45,919 bases of DNA from a bacterium (GCA_021827685.1 JAKAUM010000009.1:1-45919); one strand, 5' to 3'. Numbered from the stretch's first letter, positions 16,941 through 25,314 are shown. Numbers and translations are program-made. Notes: generated by a model from the letters alone, not told the origin.

Positions 16941-17876
16941 TTATTGTCCCGCCGCCTTCGCGCCCAGGGCGCTTTGCATTTCGGCGATCTGGCCCTCCAT
17001 CCATGCTTCGAACGAAGCACCCGGCGGCCGGATCATTTCCGTAACGGCGACGACGGGGATGCCCTGCGCCGCCGCAAGCCGCTTCATGCTATCCGCAAGC
17101 GGCGTGACGGTCTGCTCATTATACACGAGGAGCTTGACTTCCCCGCCCTTCAGCTGATTTTCAAACTCCACGACGCTCGCCGCCGGCGGGTCGTTCCCGT
17201 CCGCAATCGCATGGGTGAATGCGGGCGGCGAGACGAGGTCGAGTCCGGCGGCGGCCGCAAGGTACGAGAAGATATCTTCCGTTGCCGCGACCTTCGTGCC
17301 GCCGAATTGCCGCTTCATATCCGCGATGCGGGCCTGATATCCCGCAAGCGACGCCTGGAGCAAGCGATATTGCGCTTCGTAATACGCCGCATGCGCGGGA
17401 TCGAGCGCTTCGAAATCCTGCGCCATCTGCGCGGCGGCGCGGTTCACGTCGTCCGGACTGTACCAAAAATGCGGATTGTCGCCGTTTTTCGCGCCGAGAA
17501 GCGAGGCGACGTCGAGCGTCCTGCGGCGCGGATCCGGGCTTGCGCCGAGCAGCCTGTTCATCCAGCTGTCATAGCCCGCGCCGTTCTCGATTACATAGTC
17601 GGCGCCGGCAACCGCGCGTGCGTCCGCAGTGTTGCTCTCATACTCGTGCGGATCGGCATTCGGATCGGTGATGAAGCTTACTACCTGCGCCCGGGAACCG
17701 CCGATCTGCGCGGCTAAACTGCCCCAGACGTTCTCCGCGGCGACCACGCGCAAGACGCCGCCCGCGGGAGAAGCGCCGGAAACCGCCGAAGGAGCCCGGC
17801 GGAATATATAGAAAACGAGGAGTCCGGCGGCAACCGCCGCCGCTCCGGCAAGCATAATTTTGCCTGTCCGCGACAT
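16941..17876 (-). CDS. znuA: Metal (Zn/Mn) ABC transporter substrate-binding protein, N-terminally TM-anchored
   Basis: VVAAENVWGSLAAQIGG, DPNADPHEYESNTADARAVAGADYVIENGAGYDSWMNRLL; N-terminal TM without an obvious lipobox. Confidence 0.9.
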   Translation of the reverse strand: MSRTGKIMLAGAAAVAAGLLVFYIFRRAPSAVSGASPAGGVLRVVAAENVWGSLAAQIGGSRAQVVSFITDPNADPHEYESNTADARAVAGADYVIENGAGYDSWMNRLLGASPDPRRRTLDVASLLGAKNGDNPHFWYSPDDVNRAAAQMAQDFEALDPAHAAYYEAQYRLLQASLAGYQARIADMKRQFGGTKVAATEDIFSYLAAAAGLDLVSPPAFTHAIADGNDPPAASVVEFENQLKGGEVKLLVYNEQTVTPLADSMKRLAAAQGIPVVAVTEMIRPPGASFEAWMEGQIAEMQSALGAKAAGQ

Positions 17877-17943
17877 GCGTATATTGTACCGTCAAAACGG
17901 CGGGATAAAAAACACCCGCGCGCCGGCGCGGCATACCGCCCTC

Positions 17944-18534
17944 CTACTGAGCGGCTGGCGAGACCACCGTCAAATAACCGACCGGGCCGCTCGAAGGGCC
18001 GCCGCAAGAACTGCAATAGAATTCAAACCTGCCGGAATTATTCGCCTGGAACTGAATCGTCTTCTTCACGCCCTTCGGCAAAAGGTCGTTGAAGCCATAA
18101 TCAGGCTGGGTGAACGCGTAATCCTTATCGATGGCCGTGATGTAAAGATTCACGGTGTCACCAAGATTCACGGCGATATTGGACGGCGAAAACTGGCCGT
18201 TGTCGACGGAAATATTAAAACTCCGGTAGCTTGCCGAAGAACCGGGAGCCGCCGGGCCCTGGATAGCGGGCACGGCGACGCTCGCCGCCACGGTTCCCGT
18301 CGCGCCCTCATTGGGCACGGTGACATTCGCGGGCGCCGCCGTATGCGTCGCGGAATAATTCTTCGTTCCGGCGCTCGCGCCGGACGCCACGCCGTTATAC
18401 AGCTGGTTCGCCGCCGCCTGGGTCGCCGTATTCTGCGCCTTATGGACAAGCACGAACGCCGTAACGACGACGGCCGCCACGACCACGATGGCTGCCACGA
18501 GTATTATCTTACTGGTCCGGTTCATAGTTCCCAT
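17944..18534 (-). CDS. Membrane-anchored cupredoxin-like protein
   Basis: N-terminal TM; C-terminal NISVDNGQFSPSNIAVNLGDTVNLYITAIDKDYAF...GRFEFYCSSCGGPSSGPVGYLTV. Confidence 0.8.
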   Translation of the reverse strand: MGTMNRTSKIILVAAIVVVAAVVVTAFVLVHKAQNTATQAAANQLYNGVASGASAGTKNYSATHTAAPANVTVPNEGATGTVAASVAVPAIQGPAAPGSSASYRSFNISVDNGQFSPSNIAVNLGDTVNLYITAIDKDYAFTQPDYGFNDLLPKGVKKTIQFQANNSGRFEFYCSSCGGPSSGPVGYLTVVSPAAQ

Positions 18535-18669
18535 GGTTATATCCCTTTTATTTTAGAACAGTCGGGGCATTAAAGGTAATACCTGGTTATCCACAAGGTT
18601 AATAGGGCGCCCGGAGCACGGCTCCGGCGGCAGAGCGCTACGGCTGCTAGTGTCGTATAATAAAAATAC

Positions 18670-20028
18670 GTGAAAAAAGGCCAGACGCTGATAGAAGTCC
18701 TCATCGCGGTCGCGGTCGGCGCCATTCTTTTCGTGGGGGCCGTGAGCACGCTTGTTCCGGCGACCAAAATTACCCCGGAAACGTCCAAAATCGCGGCGGG
18801 CGCGGCGCTCGTAAACGGAACGATCGAAAACGTTACCGTATGGGCCGGCGGCAATTGGGACTCGCTGCTTTCGCTCTCGACCACCTCCGCGAACCCCTAT
18901 CATCTCATCACCTCCCAGTCCCCCTTTACGGTCGCAACCGGCACGGAGGCGGTAACGGTGGGGAGCACGACCTATACGCGCTACTTCTACGTGGACGACG
19001 TCTACCGCGATTCGTCGGGCAACATCGTGGCGAGCAGCACGAGCGGCGCCACGGATGACCCCTCGACGATGGAAATCACGGTGGCATCCGGATGGCCGCT
19101 CGGCACGACGACGACGGTTTCCTTCTATGTCACGCGGAACGGAGAAAACGCCCTGAGCCAGTCGACATGGACGGGCGGCACGGCGTCCGGCACCGTCACC
19201 ACGGTCACGAGCACGTATTCCACTTCATCCAACATCACCTCTTCGAGCACGCTCACGCTTACCGTCACTTCGACCTACGGCTCGATCGTCTCCACGACGC
19301 CGCACTACTTCGGCTGGGGCGATCTCTTGGGCTGGCTCGATTTCTGGAACAACGGCAGCGGCGCGGCGGTGAATTCCACGAACCTCACCGGCTACGCGAG
19401 CACCTCCGCCGGCCAGATTTCGCTCGACTGCAATACGACGAGCGTCGGCGACATCTGCGGCCAAAGTTATTACCAGGTGACGAACGACGGGAACGGAAAC
19501 CTCGCGGGCTGGGCATGGAGCGATCCCTACGGATGGATAAGCTTCGAGGGCCCGGGCTACCAGGTCACGATCAATAACAGCGGCATATTCCACGGCTTCG
19601 CATGGAACGACATCCTCGGGTGGATCGCGATGAACGGCGCGGATTGCCCGTCCTGCGTCAACCAGAACTATAACGTCGAAACCACCTGGACGCCGTCCCT
19701 CACACAAGGCGGCACGCTGGAATCCAATACGTTCGACACCGGCTCCAATTCTTCACAGCTCAACTCATTCGTATGGCAAGGCACGTCGCCATGCGGGACG
19801 TGCGTGGAGTTCCAGTTTGCGATAAGCGATTCCGCGAACGGTCCGTGGAACTTCACCGGCCCCGACGGCACCTCGCAAAGCTACTGGGATCCCCTGGGGC
19901 CGAACACGCCCCAGTCGCTCGGAAGCTCATACGCAAACTTCCGCTATTTCCGGTATCTCATCAAGCTGACCTCCTCGAACGGCGTGAGTCCCGAGGTGAC
20001 AAGCGTCGCCGTGAGCTGGAGTTCGTAG
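18670..20028 (+). CDS. Large prepilin-like protein: type IV pilin N-terminus plus ~420-aa beta-rich ectodomain
   Basis: MKKGQTLIEVLIAVAVGAILFVGAVSTLV, then T/S-rich region and tandem GWxxxxGWxxF-type motifs; GTG start, TATAAT 8 nt upstream. Confidence 0.8.
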   Translation: MKKGQTLIEVLIAVAVGAILFVGAVSTLVPATKITPETSKIAAGAALVNGTIENVTVWAGGNWDSLLSLSTTSANPYHLITSQSPFTVATGTEAVTVGSTTYTRYFYVDDVYRDSSGNIVASSTSGATDDPSTMEITVASGWPLGTTTTVSFYVTRNGENALSQSTWTGGTASGTVTTVTSTYSTSSNITSSSTLTLTVTSTYGSIVSTTPHYFGWGDLLGWLDFWNNGSGAAVNSTNLTGYASTSAGQISLDCNTTSVGDICGQSYYQVTNDGNGNLAGWAWSDPYGWISFEGPGYQVTINNSGIFHGFAWNDILGWIAMNGADCPSCVNQNYNVETTWTPSLTQGGTLESNTFDTGSNSSQLNSFVWQGTSPCGTCVEFQFAISDSANGPWNFTGPDGTSQSYWDPLGPNTPQSLGSSYANFRYFRYLIKLTSSNGVSPEVTSVAVSWSS

Positions 20029-20067
20029 CCGCTCCGGACGGCCGCGCGCGGCCGCCGATGCCCGCCG

Positions 20068-20532
20068 CTAACCGCCCGATTTCGTAGAAGTTGCGGGAAG
20101 CGGGATCGTGGACGAGGCCGGAATCTGCGAACCCTGCGTGTTCTGCGATTGTATGGAGGACGGGTTCTCGATCGCCTGCGCGAGCTTGCTGTCGTTCCGG
20201 AGGCGCGTCCAGAATACGATTGCTTTCGGATTGAGGTTTATCTCATTCACCGGACTCCAGAACGACGAAGTGAACGGAGCTACGCTGAGCTGGGTCTGGC
20301 CTTTCGCGTCCTGAGTACGCTGGAGCACCCAGGCGTCCGTGAGGTGCGGTTTGGGGAACCACGAAAGCTTGCCGTAATAGATATCGCCCGTCGTGAGGTA
20401 TACCGCGGAATAGGGCGAGGGGCCCGCGGGGTTCTGGCTCGCGCCGACGATCGAAATGCCGGCCCAGATGCCGACCGCAACGAGCACGACCGCAACAACT
20501 ACTACCGCGATGATTACGTTTTTTGTTTTCAT
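20068..20532 (-). CDS. Single-TM hypothetical protein
   Basis: MKTKNVIIAVVVVAVVLVAVGIWAG TM then soluble domain YSAVYLTTGDIYYGKLSWFPKPHLTDAWVLQR; start trimmed from 20541 because TATAAT lies 7 nt before ATG 20532. Confidence 0.75.
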   Translation of the reverse strand: MKTKNVIIAVVVVAVVLVAVGIWAGISIVGASQNPAGPSPYSAVYLTTGDIYYGKLSWFPKPHLTDAWVLQRTQDAKGQTQLSVAPFTSSFWSPVNEINLNPKAIVFWTRLRNDSKLAQAIENPSSIQSQNTQGSQIPASSTIPLPATSTKSGG

Positions 20533-20633
20533 GGGTTTCATTATAGCAGAACGGCCGCGGTGCGGCGGGCATGGCGCTGTGGATATCGTTGCGGAGGGGC
20601 ATGCGGGCGGCTCCGCCGGATTTTCGCATGAAC

Positions 20634-20662
20634 TTGCATTTTAGACGCCTCCGTGCTATACT
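20634..20662 (+). promoter_or_regulatory. Sigma70-type promoter of the 3D-domain gene
   Basis: TTGCAT-N17-TATACT with extended -10 (TGC). Confidence 0.7.
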
Positions 20663-20692
20663 CTCCCTACAATCAAATAGCTGACGTGATAT

Positions 20693-20712
20693 GCCCCGAA
20701 AGGGGCGTTTTT
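20693..20712 (+). promoter_or_regulatory. Terminator-like hairpin in 5' leader (possible attenuator)
   Basis: GCCCC-GAAA-GGGGC-G-TTTTT between promoter and start codon. Confidence 0.6.
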
Positions 20713-20754
20713 GTTGGAAAATCGAGGTTTCCCAGCGGGCTTTCGAAAGCCCCT

Positions 20755-21267
20755 ATGAGCAATCTTATGAAAAAAGCATCAAAATTTGCAGCTATGACTG
20801 CGGCAGGGACGGCGGCATTCGCTTTCCTTGCCTTCCCCCTTGCAATCCGCGCGGACGGCGCGGGGGTGGCGACGGCGAAGGCCCCGGCGGCGATCCTGCC
20901 GATCTTAATGACGGCTTCTCCGGCCATTCCTCTCTTCCATACGCCTATTGCAGTCAGGTTTATGAGGATTACGGCTTACGCGAGCACGCCCGATGAGACC
21001 GATAATACCCCTTTTATCACGGCGAGCGGCCTCCATGTCCGCGACGGCATCGTCGCAAGCAATATTCTCCCCTTTGGGACAAAACTTGAACTGCCGAGGC
21101 TTTTCGGGAGCAAGATATTCACCGTCGAGGATCGAACGGCGCCCCGGTTCCGCGAGACCGTGGACATATGGATGGCGACCCGCCGCGCCGCGGTTGATTT
21201 CGGCGTGGAATGGACGGACGTCGTTATCGTTTCCGAACCGGCGGTCTTGGCCGCCCGCGTCCGCTAG
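20755..21267 (+). CDS. Secreted 3D (Asp-Asp-Asp) domain protein, probable cell-wall-active enzyme
   Basis: Signal peptide KKASKFAAMTAAGTAAFAFLAFPLAIRADG; RITAYASTPDETDNTPFITASG...VASNILPFGTKLELP...VEDRTAPRFRETVDIWMATRRAAVDFGV. Alternative start 20767. Confidence 0.85.
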   Translation: MSNLMKKASKFAAMTAAGTAAFAFLAFPLAIRADGAGVATAKAPAAILPILMTASPAIPLFHTPIAVRFMRITAYASTPDETDNTPFITASGLHVRDGIVASNILPFGTKLELPRLFGSKIFTVEDRTAPRFRETVDIWMATRRAAVDFGVEWTDVVIVSEPAVLAARVR

Positions 21268-21718
21268 CCGCCCGCATCCGGCGCAAAAGCCGCCGCTCAA
21301 GCCCCTCCATCCGCGCCGCCTCGGCGCTCTTTTCGTGGTCGTGCCCCAAAAGGTGCAAAATGCCGTGGATGAGCAGGGGCGCCGCGCGCGCCGGCTCTTT
21401 TCTTAATATGTCGCGGTTCAAATAAATCTCGCCCAAGGGGCGTTTTTTCGTTTCCGGATGCGGAAATCCTTCGGGGTTGCGGAACGAGAGCACATTCGGC
21501 TCGCTGAATTTCTTAAAAAAACGGCGTTTCAGGGAAGCCATCTCGCGGCCGGGAAGAATGAAAATATCGGCTTCCGCCCGCGCGGCGCGAACCAGCCGGA
21601 GGACGCGCCCCGCGAGCCGCTCGAGCCGCCGGAGTCCCCGGGGCGCTTCAGGCCGTTGAGGCCGTTTAGGATGCCTGTCCAAGTTTTTTCCTGATAATCT
21701 CCCCCGCCATTCTCCCAT
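21224..21718 (-). CDS. ybeY: Endoribonuclease YbeY (start uncertain; TTG 21682 possible)
   Basis: NVLSFRNPEG...LGEIYLNRDI...LLIHGILHLLGHDHEKSAEAARMEGLERRLL, HGxLHLxGxDH motif. Confidence 0.85.
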   Translation of the reverse strand: MGEWRGRLSGKNLDRHPKRPQRPEAPRGLRRLERLAGRVLRLVRAARAEADIFILPGREMASLKRRFFKKFSEPNVLSFRNPEGFPHPETKKRPLGEIYLNRDILRKEPARAAPLLIHGILHLLGHDHEKSAEAARMEGLERRLLRRMRAASGRGRPRPPVRKR

Positions 21719-22124
21719 CGGCGCGCCCTTTCGCCGCCTTCATGGTTTCACGCATAAGCGAATTGAAGTCGCCGCCGCCGCCCGCGATAAGCCCGTCCAC
21801 GATCGCTCCGAGCTCCGCCTCGGACAATTCTTTCGGGATGTATCCGTAAAGCACCGCGAGCTCCGCTTCCTCTTTTTCCACGAGATCGGCGCGGCCGCCT
21901 TTCCTAAAAAGTTCCACGGCTTCCTTCCGGCGTTTCACCTCTTTCTGGAGCGCCGCGGATGCTTCCTCGTCGGTCAGGGCCGCGCCCGCCGGCTCCTTCG
22001 CCTGCTTATCCTTCTCCGCGCCCTTCACGAGCGAGAGGGCATAGCGCAGTACTTCGACGCGCGCCTTGTCGCCGCTTTTCATTGCGGTCTTCAGGTCGTC
22101 GCTCAATTTTTGGAGAAGCGCCAT
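21666..22124 (-). CDS. yqeY: GatB/YqeY domain protein
   Basis: LSDDLKTAMKSGDKARVEVLRYALSLVKGAEKDK...VLYGYIPKELSEAELGAIVDGLI...DGRMAGEIIRKKL. Confidence 0.92.
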   Translation of the reverse strand: MALLQKLSDDLKTAMKSGDKARVEVLRYALSLVKGAEKDKQAKEPAGAALTDEEASAALQKEVKRRKEAVELFRKGGRADLVEKEEAELAVLYGYIPKELSEAELGAIVDGLIAGGGGDFNSLMRETMKAAKGRADGRMAGEIIRKKLGQAS

Positions 22125-22132
22125 GAGAATTG

Positions 22133-22155
22133 CGCCGCCGCGCGGCGCGGCGGCG
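22133..22155. terminator. GC-rich intergenic hairpin between rpsU and yqeY
   Basis: CGCCGCCGCG-CGG-CGCGGCGGCG, 10-bp perfect stem without T-run. Confidence 0.4.
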
Positions 22156-22163
22156 GACGGCTA

Positions 22164-22379
22164 TTAGAGCAGGCCGAGTTTTTTCATACGCTCGACTTCG
22201 ACGCGCTTCGTTTCGCGGTGGATTGCCGAAAGGCGGCGCTTGACGCGGCTTTTCGGACGGTCGCGGAACTTGCGCGAGCGGACCTCCTTAAGGACGCCGC
22301 TCCGGCGCACGCGCCGCGTGAACGTATAAAGCATGTTCGTCGCGGAGTCGCCTTCCCGTTTGCGCACTTCTATTGCCAT
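22164..22379 (-). CDS. rpsU: 30S ribosomal protein S21 (bS21)
   Basis: MAIEVRKREGDSATNMLYTFTRRVRRSGVLKEVRSRKFRDRPKSRVKRRLSAIHR; TATACT 7 nt upstream. Confidence 0.88.
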   Translation of the reverse strand: MAIEVRKREGDSATNMLYTFTRRVRRSGVLKEVRSRKFRDRPKSRVKRRLSAIHRETKRVEVERMKKLGLL

Positions 22380-22411
22380 GCGGAGCAGTATAACGGAATG
22401 CGCCTGCGCGG

Positions 22412-22825
22412 TCAAACGGCGCAGAGCTTCTTTAAAACCTCCGCCGCCTCCTTGGCCCGCGGCGGATTATCGACGACTGACTGGATGGAACTGCCGCCGT
22501 CGCCGTGCCACCGCGGAATGAGGTGCACGTGCAGATGGTCCACTTCCTGCCCGCTCGCGCGGCCCTGGTTCATGCCGATCGTGATGCCGTCGGGAGCAAG
22601 CTTCGCCGCAAGGAGCCGCGCAACCTTCTGCACCGCGGCGAAAAGCGGCCCCACTTCGGCGTCGGGCAGGCCGGCAAGCGTCGGCGCGTGCGTCTTTGGG
22701 ATCACCATCGCGTGGCCGGGCGCGCGCGGATGGACGTCGAGGAATGCAACCGTCCGATCGTCTTCATATACGATCTCGGCGGGAATCTCCTTCGCGGCTA
22801 TTCTGCAGAAAAGGCAGGAATCCAT
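22412..22825 (-). CDS. HIT family protein
   Basis: MDSCLFCRIAAKEIPAEIVYEDDRTVAFLDVHPRAPGHAMVIPKTH...HLHVHLIPRW. Confidence 0.95.
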   Translation of the reverse strand: MDSCLFCRIAAKEIPAEIVYEDDRTVAFLDVHPRAPGHAMVIPKTHAPTLAGLPDAEVGPLFAAVQKVARLLAAKLAPDGITIGMNQGRASGQEVDHLHVHLIPRWHGDGGSSIQSVVDNPPRAKEAAEVLKKLCAV

Positions 22826-22836
22826 GAAGATCGGCC

Positions 22837-24156
22837 TTATTGATGGCCGGCGTGGCCCATCGTCGCGAACCTTTTTTTAATTTCTTCCGCGATGCGGTCG
22901 CGCGGGACGGCTTCCTGGAGCCCCGTTCGGAGGTCGCGGATGATGACGCTGTGTTCATAGATTTCCTTCTGGCCGAGGATGAGCGCAAGGCCGGCGGATT
23001 CCTTGTCAGCGGCCTTAAGCTGGGCCGACAGCGACTCGCGCGAGAGCGCTTCGGAGACGGCGATGCCCTGCCTGCGGAGTTCGGCAAGCAGGCCGAACGC
23101 TTTCCGCTTCGCCAAACTTCCCGCATGCGCCAGGAACACGCGCTTCCCGTTGCGCGGCGGCGGCGCGATGCCCCGCGCCTTCATTACGGCGATGAGGCGC
23201 TCCGCGCCGGCCGCGCCTCCCACCGCCGGCGTGAGGTGCCCGCCGATCATTTCCATCAGGTAGTCGTAACGGCCGCCTGCGGCAATCGCGCCGAGCGCCT
23301 CCTCTTCTCCCGCCGCATAGAATTCGAACACCGTCCGGTCGTAGTAATCGAGGCCGCGGACCAGCCGGCTTTCGAGCTCGTACATGGTGCCCACTTCTTC
23401 GAGATATTCCAGGACGGACTTAAAGTGCTCGGCGCAGGTGGCACAGAGCTTGTCGAGGAAATTCGGCGCCTTTTCCTTCAGCGCTTCGCAAGACGCTTCT
23501 TTGCAGTCCAAAAGCCGCAGTGGATTCGCGGCGAGCCGCTCCTTGCAGTCCGCGCAAAGCTCCTTCTCGCGGGATTTATAGTAGTTCGTAAGCTGTTTTT
23601 TATAGAGCGGCCGGCAGACGCGGCAGCCGATCGAATTCACCTTCAGCTTCCATTGATCGATCCTGAGCGCCTTAAGGAGCTCCGTGAACACATGGATGAT
23701 CTCCGCGTCGTAAATAGGGTCGTTCGGGCCGGCAACCGTTTCAAACCCGATCTGCGTAAACTGGCGGTAGCGGCCGAGCTGGGGCCGATCGTGGCGGAAC
23801 ACGGGACCCATGCTGAAAAGCTTCTGCGGCTGGCCCGCCCGGCTCAGGTTATGTTCAAGATACGCGCGGGCCGTGCCCGGCGTATATTCGGGGCGGAGCG
23901 CGAGGAGGTCGCCCCCCTTCGTCCGGAAGGCGTACATCTCTTTCGACACGACGTCACTCGTCTCGCCCGAGGTCTTTTTATAGAGATCCGCGTCTTCTAA
24001 AATAGGCGGCTCAAGCCGCGAAAAACCGTATGCGCGGGCGATATCCCTCGCCGCGGCATCCAGCCGATCCCAGTAGGGCTGATCCGAAGGAAGGACGTCG
24101 TGCATGCCCTTCACGGCGCGGAATCCTTTTTCGTGCTCTTGTTTTGCCTGGGGCAT
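22837..24156 (-). CDS. hisS: Histidyl-tRNA synthetase
   Basis: FRAVKGMHDVLPSDQPYW, LALRPEYTPGTARAYLEH, FRHDRPQLGRYRQFTQIGFE, LVRGLDYYDRTVFEF. Confidence 0.96.
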   Translation of the reverse strand: MPQAKQEHEKGFRAVKGMHDVLPSDQPYWDRLDAAARDIARAYGFSRLEPPILEDADLYKKTSGETSDVVSKEMYAFRTKGGDLLALRPEYTPGTARAYLEHNLSRAGQPQKLFSMGPVFRHDRPQLGRYRQFTQIGFETVAGPNDPIYDAEIIHVFTELLKALRIDQWKLKVNSIGCRVCRPLYKKQLTNYYKSREKELCADCKERLAANPLRLLDCKEASCEALKEKAPNFLDKLCATCAEHFKSVLEYLEEVGTMYELESRLVRGLDYYDRTVFEFYAAGEEEALGAIAAGGRYDYLMEMIGGHLTPAVGGAAGAERLIAVMKARGIAPPPRNGKRVFLAHAGSLAKRKAFGLLAELRRQGIAVSEALSRESLSAQLKAADKESAGLALILGQKEIYEHSVIIRDLRTGLQEAVPRDRIAEEIKKRFATMGHAGHQ

Positions 24157-24761
24157 TAGGGGGTTGAGGTTGAGGTCGTGGGATACGCCGGCGCGGCGAA
24201 CGCAGTCATGCTGTCGAGCGGCCACAGGCGCACGCGGACAAGTCCCACGATGTCTTTCGCGGGGAGCGGCCCCCAGTCGCGCGAGTCATAGCTCAGCTCG
24301 CGGTTGTCGCCGAGCGCGAGATATTCCCCCGCCGTAAGGCGGTACGTGCATGCGCCGGCGACGAGCGTCCCACCGGTGCAGTTGCCCGGACCTACGGGCG
24401 TCCCCGCGGGAAGGTACGTCTCGTCGAGCGTGAATCCCGAAGGATTCTGCGAGTTATAAACGGTGATCGCGTTGTCTTTTATCACGATGCGTTCGCCCGG
24501 GAGGCCGATGATGCGCTTGATGAAATACGTGGCAGGATCCTGGGGATCGTGGAAAACGACTACCTCGCCGCGTTCCGGCGGGCGGAGGTGATACGTCAGC
24601 TCGTCCACGAGGACGTAGTCGCCGTTCCTAAAGGTGGGCGACATGCTGGATCCCGACACGAGGAACGGCTGGACGAGATACGTCCTGATGACAAACACCG
24701 CCGCGACCGCGACCGCCGCGATCTCGAGCACTTCAAGGAGCGAGCCAAGGAACTTTCTCAT
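24156..24761 (-). CDS. lepB: Signal peptidase I
   Basis: VSGSSMSPTFRNGDYVLVDEL, YFIKRIIGLPGERIVI, YLALGDNRELSYDSRDWGPL. Confidence 0.96.
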   Translation of the reverse strand: MRKFLGSLLEVLEIAAVAVAAVFVIRTYLVQPFLVSGSSMSPTFRNGDYVLVDELTYHLRPPERGEVVVFHDPQDPATYFIKRIIGLPGERIVIKDNAITVYNSQNPSGFTLDETYLPAGTPVGPGNCTGGTLVAGACTYRLTAGEYLALGDNRELSYDSRDWGPLPAKDIVGLVRVRLWPLDSMTAFAAPAYPTTSTSTP

Positions 24762-24805
24762 ATGGTAGCCCTCATTATAGGTTTCACGTATGGTAAAATC
24801 AAGCC

Positions 24806-25303
24806 ATGACGGGCGCGAAAAAACTCGTAATCGGCCTCGGGAATCCCGGGCCGGAGTACGAAGGCACTTACCATAGCGTCGGCGCGCTTGCCGTGCGCGC
24901 AATCGCGGGCCCGCTCCCGTGGAAGCCGTACCGGAAACTTTTCCTTTCCGCGGAAGCGGGGGCCGCGATCTTCGTCCTGCCTCTCGTGTTCATGAACGAA
25001 TCGGGGCGGGCGGCGGCGGCGGCGGCGAAAAAGTTCGGCGCGGCGGCGGCGGACGTTATCTTGATCCATGACGACAGCGACCTGCCCGTGGGATCGTATA
25101 AGATCTCCGTCGGGCGCGGTTCCGCGGGCCACAAGGGCGTGCAGTCGGTGATAGACGCGCTCGGCGCCCCTGCCATCACGCGGATACGGATCGGCATTCG
25201 GCCGCCGCGCGAAGCGCGGCGGCGGAAAGCCGGAGAATTCGTCCTTAAAAAAATATCGCCGCGCGACCGCGCGGCATTCGAGCGAATATTCGCGTCGCTA
25301 TAA
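24806..25303 (+). CDS. pth: Peptidyl-tRNA hydrolase
   Basis: LVIGLGNPGPEYEGTYHSVG, PLVFMNESG, ILIHDDSDLPVGSYKISVGRGSAGHKGVQSVI. Confidence 0.95.
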   Translation: MTGAKKLVIGLGNPGPEYEGTYHSVGALAVRAIAGPLPWKPYRKLFLSAEAGAAIFVLPLVFMNESGRAAAAAAKKFGAAAADVILIHDDSDLPVGSYKISVGRGSAGHKGVQSVIDALGAPAITRIRIGIRPPREARRRKAGEFVLKKISPRDRAAFERIFASL

Positions 25304-25314
25304 TTGCGCCGCGC

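Noticed and set aside
15982-17157. 391-aa plus ORF antisense to znuCA (and similar antisense ORFs at 22840-24000, 25660-26940, 27559-28812, 36214-37548, 42585-43787)
   Set aside because: Shadow ORFs opposite clear conserved genes; compositionally biased and without upstream signals.
24781-24794. GTTTCACGTATGG as a possible parS site
   Set aside because: Only a half-site of the canonical TGTTTCACGTGAAACA; the rest diverges and it overlaps the lepB/pth promoter region. No full parS was seen by eye; a genome-wide search would be needed.
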